64,000 nt of DNA. It comes from Roseiarcus sp963749715 (GTDB lineage: Bacteria; Pseudomonadota; Alphaproteobacteria; Rhizobiales; Beijerinckiaceae). The DNA lies in contig CAVVNR010000006.1 in NCBI GenBank assembly GCA_963749715.1, positions 186,001-250,000 of the forward strand, written 5' to 3'. The notes under the pieces were generated by a model. That model had not been told where the DNA came from. It was given only the letters and a program-made list of their open reading frames with translations, and searched no databases. Below are positions 1-9,387 of this stretch, piece by piece; positions within the stretch are counted from its first letter, which is position 1, and every line of letters starts with the position of its first letter. The position numbers and the translations under genes are program-made.

Positions 1-3000
1 TTCAGGGCGATCAGACAGTGTCGATCGCCAACGAAACCGTGACCGGGGTGATTGCGGATCAGGCGGGCTCGGGCGGGACGGGAGCGGGGGCTCTCAACAT
101 CTCGGGCCTGGTGACGCTCTCAGCCGCCAACACGTTCACTGGCGGCATTGTGGTCGCGCCTTCGAGCGTCTTGACGCTCGCCAACGCTCAAGCGGCCGGC
201 AGCGGCCGAATCAGCCTGTCCGCAAACGACGAACTCGTGATCGGCCTAGGCGACAGCCCCAAGAACGCGATCGCGGGCCTGAGCGACACCAACGGCGTCA
301 CGATCGATTTGCAGGCCATGGGCCTTGCAAAGCGCGCCGCGCTCAACGCCGCCAATCAGCTGACGTTGAGCGGCGGCGGCGTGACTCCGGTCACCCTTAA
401 TTTCGACCCGTCAGCGAATTACTCGAACGACACGTTCCAGGTGGTGACGGACAATGCCGGCGGAACTCTGGTCCGCGCCGTGCAGACGACCTACGACGTC
501 GCCAGCGAATCCGACCTGAACGCGGCGATTCAGTCGATCGACCTGACGGGCGCGCAGTCACAACCCAATCTGGCCTACACGATCAAGTTCACAACCAGTT
601 TCGCGCTCTCGACCGACCTCTACGCGATCAATCTTGCAACCGGCGATACCCTGACGATCCGTGGCGCCAATTATGCGCTGAGCGGATCCGGCGCCGAACG
701 AGGCTTCTTCGTCTACTCCGGCGTGGTCGCGATCGAAAATCTAACCATGGAGAACATGACGGCGACGGGCGGAGCGGGAGGAGCGGCCGCGGATCCGGGC
801 GGGGGCGGGGCCGGTCTCGGCGGCGCCCTGTTCATAGGCTCACAAGGCGCCGTCACGCTTTCCCGCGTTCAGTTCCTCAATGACAGCGCGGTTGGCGGCG
901 CCGGGGGCGCAATCGGCGCATCCGGGTGGGGCGGCGGCGGCGGGCTCGGCGGCGCAGGCGGCTCCGACGTCGCCGGCGGCGAAGGCGGCGGCGGGGGCGT
1001 CGGCTCCGGCGCAGTCGGCGGCTCGACCGGCAATCACAACGGGGGGACAGGAATCCTGCTTGGGGCGGCCGGCGGCAGCGGCGGATCGGGGACCTACAGC
1101 GGCAACAGCGGTCCGGGAGTTGGCGGCGCCGACGGCGGCGGCGGCGGTTGGGGCGACTATTTCAGTGGCGGCGGCGGCAGGGGCGGCGGCCGCTCCACGC
1201 CGGGCGAGGGCGGCGCCGGCGGCGTCAGCACGGCGCAGAATTTCGGCGGCGGGGCCGGCCCGGGCCGGCTGGCCGGGTTCGGCGGCGGCGGCGCCGCTTT
1301 CGCCGGCGGGCCGAACGGCAGTCCCAACCCGCAGAGCGGCGACGGCGGCTTCGGCGGCGGCGGCGCCGGCGGCGGCCTTGGCGGCTTCGGCGGCGGAGCG
1401 GGCTCGGGCGGCGGCGGCGGCGGCCTCGGGGCCGGCGGCGCAATCTTTGTTGAGGCCGGCGGGTCGCTGACTTTCGGCGCCGGTTCGCTGTCGGGCGGAT
1501 CGGCGATCGGCGGAGCCGGCTCCGGCGGCGCCGGGGCGGGGCTGGGCTTCGGCGCCGGCGTCTTCACCCAGGGCGGCGCGCTCACCTTCGATCCTGGCGC
1601 CGGGCAGACGCTGACCGTGTCCGACGCCATCGCCGATGAGGCTGGCTCGGGCGGCGCCGGATCGACCTCGCTCGTTCTGACCGGGGCCGGCGCGGTCGTG
1701 CTCGGCGCGACCAACACCTATACCGGCGGCACCTCGATCGGCGACGCGGGACTGTCTCTCGAGGCGCCCGGCGCCGCGGGCTCCGGCGTCATCGATTTCG
1801 TCTATGGCGCCGCCGCGACGCTCACCATCGGCGCGGGCGACGTCCCGCAGAACCTGATTTATGATTTCGCGCCCGGCGACGCCGTCCTTCTCCAGGGCGT
1901 CGGAACAGAGACGAGCGCGATCCTCGGCGCGAACAACACGCTCGCCATCACCGGCGGCTCGACGCCCGTCCAGTTGCATCTCGATCCGACGCAAGACTAT
2001 TCCGGTTATACGTTCAAAGTCGCCGGCGACGGCCCGAACGATTCCCTCCTGAGCATCTCGACGCCCGGCGGCGTTCAGCCGCCGCACATTGCCGGCGCGG
2101 GTCTCACAATCCAGGGATACGACAACGCCGCGTTGACGCCCTTGGCCGGCGTCACGGTCGAGGACGTCAATCCGAGCGCGACCGAAACGGCGACCCTCAC
2201 GCTGTCGTCGACGGCGAACGGCGTCCTGTCGAACTTGGGTCTGGGGACCTACAATCCCTTGACCGGCGTCTATTCCGTAACAGGCGGCGCATCGGCGGTG
2301 ACGGCGGCGCTCGACGCGCTGATCTTTACGCCCGCCGGCCACGAGGTCATGCCGGGCGGGACGGTCTCGACGACCTTTGCGCTCTCCGTCAGCAACGGGA
2401 CCCTTGTCGACAAAGCCAGCGACGTCGCGAACGTGACGGCGGTCAACACGCCGCCGGCGATCAACAATATGCCGGCTTCGTTCCAGCCCGGATATTTCAC
2501 GGTTCCCGACACGCCGTTCGCCGGCGCGACCGTGGTCGATCCGGACCTCGGCGCGGTCGAGACTGCGACCATCGGCCTCTCAAACGCCGACTTCAACGGC
2601 TACCTGTCGCTTGCGGGACCGGTCGACGGCGTGTCGTTGACGGAGACAGGACCGGGCTCGGGCGTCTACGATCTCAGCGCCGGAACCCCGGCAGCGATAT
2701 CCGCCGCCCTCGACGCCATCCAGTTCACGCCGGCCTACAACGCGTCCGGCTTCACCATCACCACCATGTCGGTCGCGGTCTCCGACGGGACCGCCACCAC
2801 CACCGCCTCGACGTCCGTGCTCGCCGGCGCGCCGGTGATCACCGGCGGCGTCTCCGGGCAGGCGACGCTGGACACGCAGCCGATCGATCCGTTCAAGACG
2901 GTGACCGTCACCGATTCCCCCGAGTTCCTGTCGGATCAGCTGACGATCACCCTGATCGACCCTGTGAGCGATCTCCCGCTGAGCTCGGATGCGAACGGAC

Positions 3001-3269
3001 TTCTGTCGGGCCAGGGGCTGACGCACATTCAGCCGGGCCAATACACGCTGACGCCGGGAACCCCAGCGCAATTGACCTCGCTTCTCGACGCGCTCGCGTT
3101 CAGCCCGACCGCCCACCAGGGCGCCGCCGGAAGCACGATCGCGACGGGGTTCGAACTCTCCGTCTTCAACGGCGCGTCGACCTCGGACAACTACAACACG
3201 AGCGTCGTCGCGACCGAGACGGCGAAAGCGCTCGCGCAGGCGACGACCCGCGCCTTTGGGACCATTTGA
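1..3269 (+). CDS. Large glycine-rich surface/autotransporter-like protein, 5' partial
   Basis: The frame is open from the window edge, so the true start lies upstream; about 1,088 C-terminal residues are present. Two copies of a ~150-residue unit are visible, at about 1-480 and 1590-2070. Each has a segment of the type 'ADQAGSGGTG / ADEAGSGGAG' followed by 'NTFTGG / NTYTGG', as in autotransporter-associated beta-strand repeats. Between them (about 765-1560) is an extremely Gly/Ala-rich block. From about 2085 to 3230 come three tandem ~115-125-residue units with the recurring core 'ALDAL(I)F(T/S)P', resembling cadherin-like/VCBS-type repeats of giant alphaproteobacterial adhesins. No C-terminal autotransporter barrel is visible, so the secretion route is unclear. 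Likely a cell-surface or secreted adhesin-like protein; function is inferred from architecture only. Confidence 0.75.
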   Translation, partial: QGDQTVSIANETVTGVIADQAGSGGTGAGALNISGLVTLSAANTFTGGIVVAPSSVLTLANAQAAGSGRISLSANDELVIGLGDSPKNAIAGLSDTNGVTIDLQAMGLAKRAALNAANQLTLSGGGVTPVTLNFDPSANYSNDTFQVVTDNAGGTLVRAVQTTYDVASESDLNAAIQSIDLTGAQSQPNLAYTIKFTTSFALSTDLYAINLATGDTLTIRGANYALSGSGAERGFFVYSGVVAIENLTMENMTATGGAGGAAADPGGGGAGLGGALFIGSQGAVTLSRVQFLNDSAVGGAGGAIGASGWGGGGGLGGAGGSDVAGGEGGGGGVGSGAVGGSTGNHNGGTGILLGAAGGSGGSGTYSGNSGPGVGGADGGGGGWGDYFSGGGGRGGGRSTPGEGGAGGVSTAQNFGGGAGPGRLAGFGGGGAAFAGGPNGSPNPQSGDGGFGGGGAGGGLGGFGGGAGSGGGGGGLGAGGAIFVEAGGSLTFGAGSLSGGSAIGGAGSGGAGAGLGFGAGVFTQGGALTFDPGAGQTLTVSDAIADEAGSGGAGSTSLVLTGAGAVVLGATNTYTGGTSIGDAGLSLEAPGAAGSGVIDFVYGAAATLTIGAGDVPQNLIYDFAPGDAVLLQGVGTETSAILGANNTLAITGGSTPVQLHLDPTQDYSGYTFKVAGDGPNDSLLSISTPGGVQPPHIAGAGLTIQGYDNAALTPLAGVTVEDVNPSATETATLTLSSTANGVLSNLGLGTYNPLTGVYSVTGGASAVTAALDALIFTPAGHEVMPGGTVSTTFALSVSNGTLVDKASDVANVTAVNTPPAINNMPASFQPGYFTVPDTPFAGATVVDPDLGAVETATIGLSNADFNGYLSLAGPVDGVSLTETGPGSGVYDLSAGTPAAISAALDAIQFTPAYNASGFTITTMSVAVSDGTATTTASTSVLAGAPVITGGVSGQATLDTQPIDPFKTVTVTDSPEFLSDQLTITLIDPVSDLPLSSDANGLLSGQGLTHIQPGQYTLTPGTPAQLTSLLDALAFSPTAHQGAAGSTIATGFELSVFNGASTSDNYNTSVVATETAKALAQATTRAFGTI

Positions 3270-3392
3270 CGAACGCGATCCGAGGTTTGCGGTTGGCGGA
3301 TGCCGAAGGATTTCCTCCGGCTCGACGCGAATAAGCGACATTTACCCGTCTTGGGTTGCGCCCCGAAGCCCGGCGGCGCATGATTCGAATTC

Positions 3393-5763
3393 GTGGCGCA
3401 ACCCTCAGAAACATCCGAACCGGCCGCTGTCTCGTTGCCGCCGCCGCGCGACAGCATGCGCTCGGGGCCGCTCGTGCGTCGCCCTCACGCGGCTCATCCG
3501 TCCTATCTCGATGGGCTGAATGAGGAGCAGAGCCGCGCGGTCGAGGCGCTCGACGGGCCGGTTCTCATTCTCGCCGGCGCGGGCGTCGGCAAGACGCGCG
3601 TGCTCACCGCCCGGATCGCCCATCTCATCGCCACCGGTCGCGCCCGCGCCTACGAGATCCTGGCGGTGACTTTCACCAACAAGGCGGCGCGGGAGATGCG
3701 CGTGCGCGTTGCCGCGTTCGCCGATTCCGAGCAGGCCATGCCGTGGCTCGGCACTTTCCATTCGATCGGCGCCAAGATCCTGCGCATGCATGCGGAGCTT
3801 GCTCGGCTTCGGCCAAATTTCACCATCCTCGACTCCGATGACCAACTGCGCCTCTCAAGCAGCTCTTGCAGGCGGAAAATCTGGATGAGAAACGCTGGCC
3901 TGCGCGGGCGCTGGCGAATCTCATCGATGGCTGGAAGAATCGGGGCGTCGATCCCAAGTCATGTTTCGCCAAGCGAATCCGGCGTGTTCGCCGGCGGCCG
4001 CGGCGCGGCGCTCTATGAAAGCTATCAGGCGCGTCTGAAAGCGCTCAATGCCGTCGATTTCGGCGATCTCCTGCTCGAGCCGTTGCGGCTCATGCGCGAG
4101 CACGACGACATTCTCGCGGCGTTCCGGCGGCGGTTCCGCTACATTCTGGTCGACGAGTACCAGGACACCAATGTCGTCCAGTATCTCTGGCTCCGCCTTC
4201 TCGCCCAGGACCAACGGCAATTTGTGCTGCGTCGGCGACGACGATCAGTCGATCTATGCGTGGCGAGGCGCGGATGTCGAAAACATCTTGCGGTTCGAGC
4301 GGGATTTCCCTGGCGCGAAGGTGATCAGGCTCGAGCGAAACTATCGCTCGGGCGGCCACATTCTCGCGGTCGCTGCGGGACTGATCGCGCACAACCGCGG
4401 CCGTTTGGGAAAAACGCTGTTCACCGACAAACCGCCGGGAGAGAGGCCGAAGTCGTCGAGGCGGCGGACGGCCAAGAGGAAGCAAGACTGGTCGGCGAGG
4501 AGATCGAGGCGTTCCAGCACAAGGGCGTCTCCCTCGACGAGATCGCCATCCTGGTCCGCGCCTCGTTTCAGATGCGCGAATTCGAGGAGCGGTTCATCGC
4601 GCTCGGCCTCCCTTACAAGGTCATCGGCGGTCCGCGATTCTACGAGCGGGCGGAAATCCGCGACGCCTTGGCCTATCTTCGCTGCGTCGCCCAACCCGAC
4701 GACGACCTCGCGTTCGAGCGCATCTATAACCAGCCCAGACGCGGCCTCGGCGAAGCGACGCTTGCGACCTTGCATCAATATGGCCGGCGCGCCGGTCTTT
4801 CTTTGATGCAGGCCGCGCGTGCGCTTATCGAAACGGAGGAGTTGAAATCGCGTCCCCGCCAAATCCTACGGCGGCTCCTCGACGACTTCGATCGGTGGCG
4901 GAAGCGGGCGGATCAAATTCCGCATGAAGAGCTGGCGCAACTCGTGCTCGAAGAGAGCGGCTATATCGACATGTGGAAAGCCGAGCGCACGCCCGACGCC
5001 GCCGGACGGCTCGACAATCTTAAAGAACTCGTCCGCTCGATGGGCGAATTTCCCGATCTTGCGGCGTTTCTCGAACATGTGTCGCTGGTCATGGACGTCG
5101 AGAGCGGCGTGGAGGGAGAGCGGGTTTCGATCATGACCCTTCATGCGGCGAAGGGACTGGAGTTCGACGTCGTCTTTCTGCCGGGCTGGGAGGAGGGGCT
5201 TTTTCCCCATCAGCGGTCGCTCGATGACAATGGCCTCGCCGGCCTAGAGGAGGAGCGGAGGCTCGCTTATGTCGGCCTGACCCGGGCCCGTCGGCAGGCG
5301 AGGATCTATTATGCCCTCAACCGGCGGGTCCGCGGGCTCTGGCAGACGTCGGCGCCGTCCCGTTTCATTCAGGAATTGCCCGAGGATCATGTCGAGTTCC
5401 AAGAGTTTGTCGGTTCGGCGGCCGATCGCGGCTATGGCGCTTGGCCGTCGGCCGGTCGGGAAAGCGGATTTGCCTCTCGCTATGATACCCCCGGCTGGCG
5501 TCGCGCCGAGGCGCGATCGCGCGAAGCGGGCGAGTTTGGCTCGCGGCCGGCGAGACCTTCAGGCCCGGTTTTTGAAGGCGCCTTTCAGGGGCGCGCCTCG
5601 TCGTCCTCGGCCTTCCACCCTGGGTCGCGGGTGATGCACAACAAATTTGGCCCGGGCGAGGTCGGTGGCCGTCGACGGTCCCAAGTTGACCGTCGACTTC
5701 GACAAGGCAGGCCGAAAACTGGTGATGGACAGTTTTGTCGCCGCCGAGGATCGCCGCGCCTAA
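3393..5763 (+). CDS. pcrA: ATP-dependent DNA helicase, UvrD/PcrA type (frameshifted)
   Basis: Superfamily 1A helicase acting in repair and replication. Motifs visible in order: Walker A 'AGAGVGKTRVL', 'TFTNKAAREM', 'GTFHSIGAKILR', Walker B 'LVDEYQDTN', 'VGDDDQSIYAWRGA', 'LERNYRSGGHIL', 'VSIMTLHAAKGLEFDVVF', 'EERRLAYVGLTRAR', and a C-terminal 'HNKFGPGEV' segment. The conserved protein runs through several frames. Shifts are needed near 3852 and back near 3954, near 4208 and back near 4440, and near 5664. After the last shift the C-terminus reads VDGPKLTVDFDKAGRK and stops at TAA 5761-5763, instead of running on to 5975. GTG at 3393 is the chosen start. The compensating pattern suggests base-calling indels rather than decay. 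Confidence 0.88.
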
Positions 5764-5878
5764 AGCCAGTGAACGCTGGAGCGTCGTTGGAATTGCTTGC
5801 CCTTAGCGAGCGGCCAAGCTTTTCGGAGCCGTGGAACGGCTTCTCAGCACGCTATATGGACACGCCCAGCGTTTGCGC

Positions 5879-6481
5879 TCAGCCATGGATGGTTTCGCCG
5901 CGCGCCAGCATGGCCACGAATCGCGCGATCTTGCGGGCGCGCGCCTCCGGCGTCTTCACCGCGCCGATGCGATAGAGGATGGCGTAGCGGTTGGCTCCCT
6001 TGAGAGTCGCAAAGAAGGCGGCCGCCTTGGGATTTGCGTCGAGCGCTGCGGCAAGGTCAGGCGGCGGTTCGGCGGCGCTGGCTGGAGCATAGGCTCGCTC
6101 CCAACGACCGTCCGATTTGGCCATCTCGATCTGAGCGAGGCCAGCGGGGCGCATCCGACCTTCAGCAACGAGTTCTGTCGCGCGCTGACGATTGCGCTCT
6201 GACCACTTGCTTCGAGGTTTGCGGGGCGTGAAGCGCATAAGCCAGTAATGCTCATCATAGGTATCCAGCTGCCCGTCGATCCAGCCATGACAAAGCGCTG
6301 CGTCGATCGCCTCCGACTTGGTGAGCGTCCGCTCGGGCGCGCCCTTCTTTGCCAGCTTGAGCCAAAACCCGAGAGCCATTGGGCTCTGAAACTCGAGCCA
6401 AGCGTCAAAGGTGCGAGCGTCAGCGAACGCCAGGATTGGCAGGCCGGCGCGCATTTCGCTTGTCTCCAGCTCGTCTTTCAT
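5879..6481 (-). CDS. YdeI/OmpD-associated family protein
   Basis: A 200-residue protein matching the YdeI family (annotated in some bacteria as bacteriocin-protection proteins). Recognisable features are 'LPILAFADARTFDAWL', 'GFWLKLAKKGA', 'SEAIDAALCHGWIDGQ', 'FTPRKPRSKWSERN' and a C-terminal helical part with 'FFATLKGANRYAILYRI'. The ATG at 6481 is preceded by GGGAA and is preferred over a TTG 33 bases upstream. It converges with pcrA, 115 bases apart. The biochemical role is not established for the family; assignment rests on these motifs. Confidence 0.75.
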   Translation of the reverse strand: MKDELETSEMRAGLPILAFADARTFDAWLEFQSPMALGFWLKLAKKGAPERTLTKSEAIDAALCHGWIDGQLDTYDEHYWLMRFTPRKPRSKWSERNRQRATELVAEGRMRPAGLAQIEMAKSDGRWERAYAPASAAEPPPDLAAALDANPKAAAFFATLKGANRYAILYRIGAVKTPEARARKIARFVAMLARGETIHG

Positions 6482-6627
6482 GGTTCCCGATTTGTCGTCG
6501 GACGGCCGCGCCAATCCAATTGCGGCGCTCTTTTTGCCGCCGGACGTTCGTCTGAACTTGCCTCAGGCAGCCGGCGGCGGGCGGCGAGAAATTTCAACAT
6601 TCTCTTTGGATATTCAGAATGTCGTGC

Positions 6628-7582
6628 TATACCCTGACTTATTGGTTCGGCGAAAAAGCGCTTGCGGTTTGGGCTGTTTTGGATTCGGCTTAGGCATGAT
6701 TCGCGGCGGTTTTCTTTCGCCCCGGCAGCGGGCCGAGTTGATCGGGCTGCTGCGGGACGGGCATGGCGAGCAGCGTCTGGCGCGACGGGCCAATGCGATG
6801 CTGCTGCTCGACGACGGCTGGAGTTGCGAGCGGGCGGCGAAGGCGCTTTATCTCGACGACGACACGGTCAGGGGCTGGCGCAAGACCTATGATGAAGGTG
6901 GCCTTGAGGGCCTGCGGCGCTTCGAGGCCGGGGGCAGCGTGAGCCATCTTTCGCAAGCTCAAGAAGAAGAACTGGTGGTTTATGTCTCGCAAGCCCTGCC
7001 GCGTTCGACGCGGGACGTGGGCGTGTTTATCGAGCAGGTGTTCGGCGTCGTCTACCAAAGCCGCTCCGGGTTGATCGCGCTCCTGCATCGGCTTGGGCTT
7101 GAATACAAAACGCCCCGAACGATTGGCCGGCGCCTCGATGCGGGCAAGCAGCAGGCGTTCATCGACGCTTACGAGAAGCTGCTCAATTCGCTTTCGCCCG
7201 ACGAGGCGGCGCTGTTCATGGACGCCGTGCATCCCACCTACGCGGCGCGGGCGGTCGGCTGCTGGGCGCCGCGGGGGGAAAGCCCGGCGATTGTGCAGAC
7301 CTCCGGGCGCGAGCGGCTCAACATTCACGGCGCGCTCGATCTGGAAACCGGCAAGACCGCGATGATCGAGGTCGAAAGCGTCGATGCGGCCTCGACGGTC
7401 AAGCTGCTTGAAGCGATCGAGGCGATGTATCCGGCATTGGCCACCTTCGCCGAGGCCGTGTTGTGGTTCCTACGCGACAAAGTCCCGCGATGCTGGAACC
7501 ACCTTTTCCGCGATTCGGTAACCGACAACTTCCGCCTCATCAATCCCACGGATTTTCGGGTTATGGCGTGAGCCGAGTTATA
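6628..7582 (+). mobile_element. IS630-family insertion sequence remnant
   Basis: The element is defined by the transposase gene at 6696-7571. IS630 elements insert at TA. A TATA is seen at 6628-6631 and another at 7579-7582, and the flanks inside them share weak, diverged inverted similarity including CGAAAA. The exact ends are therefore only suggested. The internal deletion described for the transposase means the copy cannot move by itself. It sits between ydeI and ilvE. Confidence 0.5.
6696..7571 (+). pseudogene. IS630-family transposase with internal in-frame deletion
   Basis: The N-terminal helix-turn-helix part is intact ('LSPRQRAELIGLLRDG', 'LYLDDDTVRGWRKTYDEGG'), followed by the first catalytic aspartate segment 'ALFMDAVHPTYA' and 'TGKTAMIEVESVDAAS'. 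The frame then jumps, near 7430-7440, from 'EAIEAMYP' straight to 'ALATFAEAVLWFLRDKVPRCW' and the usual end 'DSVTDNFRLINPTDFRVMA'. The intervening family segment, which holds 'DNARYHH' and 'NPIERLWG' with the other two catalytic acidic residues, is missing. About 60 residues are gone without loss of frame. The product (291 residues) should bind DNA but not catalyse transposition. The ATG at 6696 is chosen because homology starts there. Confidence 0.85.
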
Positions 7583-7699
7583 TGGCGCCTGCTGTCGTCG
7601 GAGCCGGCCTCGCCGTTCGGGCGCGGCTGTTTGACTGCAAGGCCCCGTTGAATGCCCGGGCGGACAAGCGTAAGGCGCGGGTGTCCTGGGATTCGTGAC

Positions 7700-7836
7700 C
7701 TAGACTAAGCCATTGAAAAGGCTCGATCCGCAAGGAGAATCCTTGGATTTTCCTTCCCTTCGCTTTAGTTTCCTTCCCACGGATTTGGATTTTTCTTCCC
7801 GCGGCTTGGAAAATCCTTCCAGCGCGCTGGGCCGCG
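7700..7836. repeat. Intergenic block with repeated TTCCTTCC-type motifs
   Basis: Downstream of the IS remnant, four imperfect copies of a (T)TTCCTTCC / TTTCTTCCC / ATCCTTCC motif occur about 20 bases apart at roughly 7748, 7768, 7792 and 7814. They are preceded by TTGAAAAGGCTC at about 7714, which recurs at 41475. No convincing gene is seen on either strand. The block could be part of a short dispersed repeat family or a transcript end of the minus-strand ilvE gene. Confidence 0.4.
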
Positions 7837-8724
7837 TCAGGCGGCCTTGGTTCTCGGATTGACCTCTTCGGCATAGGCGTCGACCAGCGCCGCGGTCACC
7901 GCCCCGGGCTTGAAGAGATGCGGGCCGATCTCGCCGACCGGCGTCACTTCCGCTGCGGTTCCGGTGATGAAACATTCGTCGAACTCCCCGAGCTCGGCGG
8001 GCAGGATTCGCCGCTCGATGACTTCAAAGCCGCGCTTGCGCGCGAGATCGATCACTGTCGACCGGGTGATTCCGGCAAGGAAGCAATCGGCGATCGGCGT
8101 ATGAATGACGCCGCTCTTGACGAAAAAGATGTTGGCGCCGGTGCATTCCGCGACCCGGCCCTGCCAGTCCATCATCAAGGCGTCGGCATATCCGCGGCGC
8201 TCCGCGCGGTGCTTGGAGATGGTGCAGATCATATAGAGGCCCGCCGCCTTGGCCATGGCCGGCGCGGTCGCGGGATCGGGTCGCCGATAGTCGGCGATGT
8301 CGAGCCGGATGCCTTTCATCCGCTGGGCGGGATCGAAATAGCTCGGCCAGTCCCACACCGCGATGGCGAGGTGGATCTTGTTGTGCTGCGCGGAGACGCC
8401 CATCATCTCCGAGCCGCGCCAGGCGATCGGCCGGACATAGGCGTCGACGAGATGGTTTCGCTTCAGGACTTCGGCTTTGGCGGCGTCAATCTCGGCCACG
8501 CTCCAGGGCACCTCAAAGTCGAGGACCCGGGCGGAGTCCCTTAGTCGTCGGGAATGGTCCGAGGACTTGAAAATATGCCCGCCATAGGCGCGTTCCCCCT
8601 CGAAGACCGCGCTGGCGTAATGCAGCGCATGGGTCAGCACGTGCACCTTCGCGTCGCGCCAATCGATCAACTGACCATCGAACCAGATCCATCCGTCACG
8701 ATCGTCAAATGTCTGCGTGGCCAT
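7837..8724 (-). CDS. ilvE: Branched-chain amino acid aminotransferase
   Basis: A 295-residue class IV PLP aminotransferase catalysing the last step of Leu/Ile/Val synthesis. Seen: 'THALHYASAVFEGERAYGG', 'YVRPIAWRGSEMMGV', the PLP lysine segment 'TISKHRAERRGYADALMMD', 'VAECTGANIFFVK', and 'FLAGITRSTVIDLA'. Length and motif order are normal for bacterial IlvE. It is divergent from the marR gene with a 123-base gap, so both promoters lie there. Confidence 0.93.
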   Translation of the reverse strand: MATQTFDDRDGWIWFDGQLIDWRDAKVHVLTHALHYASAVFEGERAYGGHIFKSSDHSRRLRDSARVLDFEVPWSVAEIDAAKAEVLKRNHLVDAYVRPIAWRGSEMMGVSAQHNKIHLAIAVWDWPSYFDPAQRMKGIRLDIADYRRPDPATAPAMAKAAGLYMICTISKHRAERRGYADALMMDWQGRVAECTGANIFFVKSGVIHTPIADCFLAGITRSTVIDLARKRGFEVIERRILPAELGEFDECFITGTAAEVTPVGEIGPHLFKPGAVTAALVDAYAEEVNPRTKAA

Positions 8725-8847
8725 GGCGCGTTCCTCTCCTTCGAAGCGAATCGGTTTGGTTTTTGGGCGATTGGAGTTACATGGATCGGATCGATTGTCG
8801 CGAGTAGGCTAGCAAATGGGCCGAATTATGTCAACACTACTGACCTA

Positions 8848-9387
8848 ATGGGCTCATCGATGTCGTCCGACGCGTCCAAGGCCGATCCAGCTTCACAACC
8901 GCGAAGCGGCGATGAGCCGATGTATGAGTTGATCGAACTGTTTTTTTTCGCCTATCGCGACTTTGTCGGCGACGCCGATCGGTTGCTCGAGGCCTACGGA
9001 TTCGGCCGCGCGCATCATCGCGTCCTCTATTTTGTCCGCCGCCGACCGGGGCTGACGATTGCCGAGCTTCTGGAGATATTGCGGATCACAAAACAAAGTC
9101 TCAACCGCGTCCTGCGGGAGCTCGTCGACAAGAACTTCGTCGAGATCCGCGCCGGCGCTCTCGACCGCCGCCGGCGACAGCTCTACGCAACGCCCGACGG
9201 AGAGCGTCTGGCGCTGAGGCTAGCCCAGGTTCAAACCCGGCGGTTCGCCTTGGCGCTGGAACAGTTGGGGGATTGGGGCGAGGCATCTGCGCTCGCTTTT
9301 CTCACGGCGATGATCGATCCCCAGAAACGCGCGGGCAACCCCGTCAGTCGGCAGGAGTCGCCGAAGCGGGCAGGTCAGGCGCAGTGA
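8848..9387 (+). CDS. MarR-family transcriptional regulator (PetP-like)
   Basis: A 179-residue winged-helix regulator. The DNA-binding part is 'LTIAELLEILRITKQSLNRVLRELVDKNFVEI', followed by the basic wing 'GALDRRRRQLYATPDG'. The MarR gene overlaps a response regulator gene (GTGA), the arrangement seen for petP-petR of Rhodobacter capsulatus, hence PetP-like. A short dyad GTCA-N7-TGAC (8830-8844) sits just before the ATG and could be an operator. No clear Shine-Dalgarno sequence precedes ATG 8848, so a leaderless transcript or an internal ATG at 8860 is possible. Confidence 0.82.
   Translation: MGSSMSSDASKADPASQPRSGDEPMYELIELFFFAYRDFVGDADRLLEAYGFGRAHHRVLYFVRRRPGLTIAELLEILRITKQSLNRVLRELVDKNFVEIRAGALDRRRRQLYATPDGERLALRLAQVQTRRFALALEQLGDWGEASALAFLTAMIDPQKRAGNPVSRQESPKRAGQAQ

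Noticed and set aside
1000..1450. CRISPR-like tandem repeats
   Set aside because: The repetition is coding Gly-codon repetition without uniform repeat or spacer length.
840..2342. A 500-codon minus-strand open frame and other frames over the Gly-rich block
   Set aside because: They arise from GGCGGC repeats read in other frames; the composition is almost only Ala/Arg/Gly and no start signal is present.
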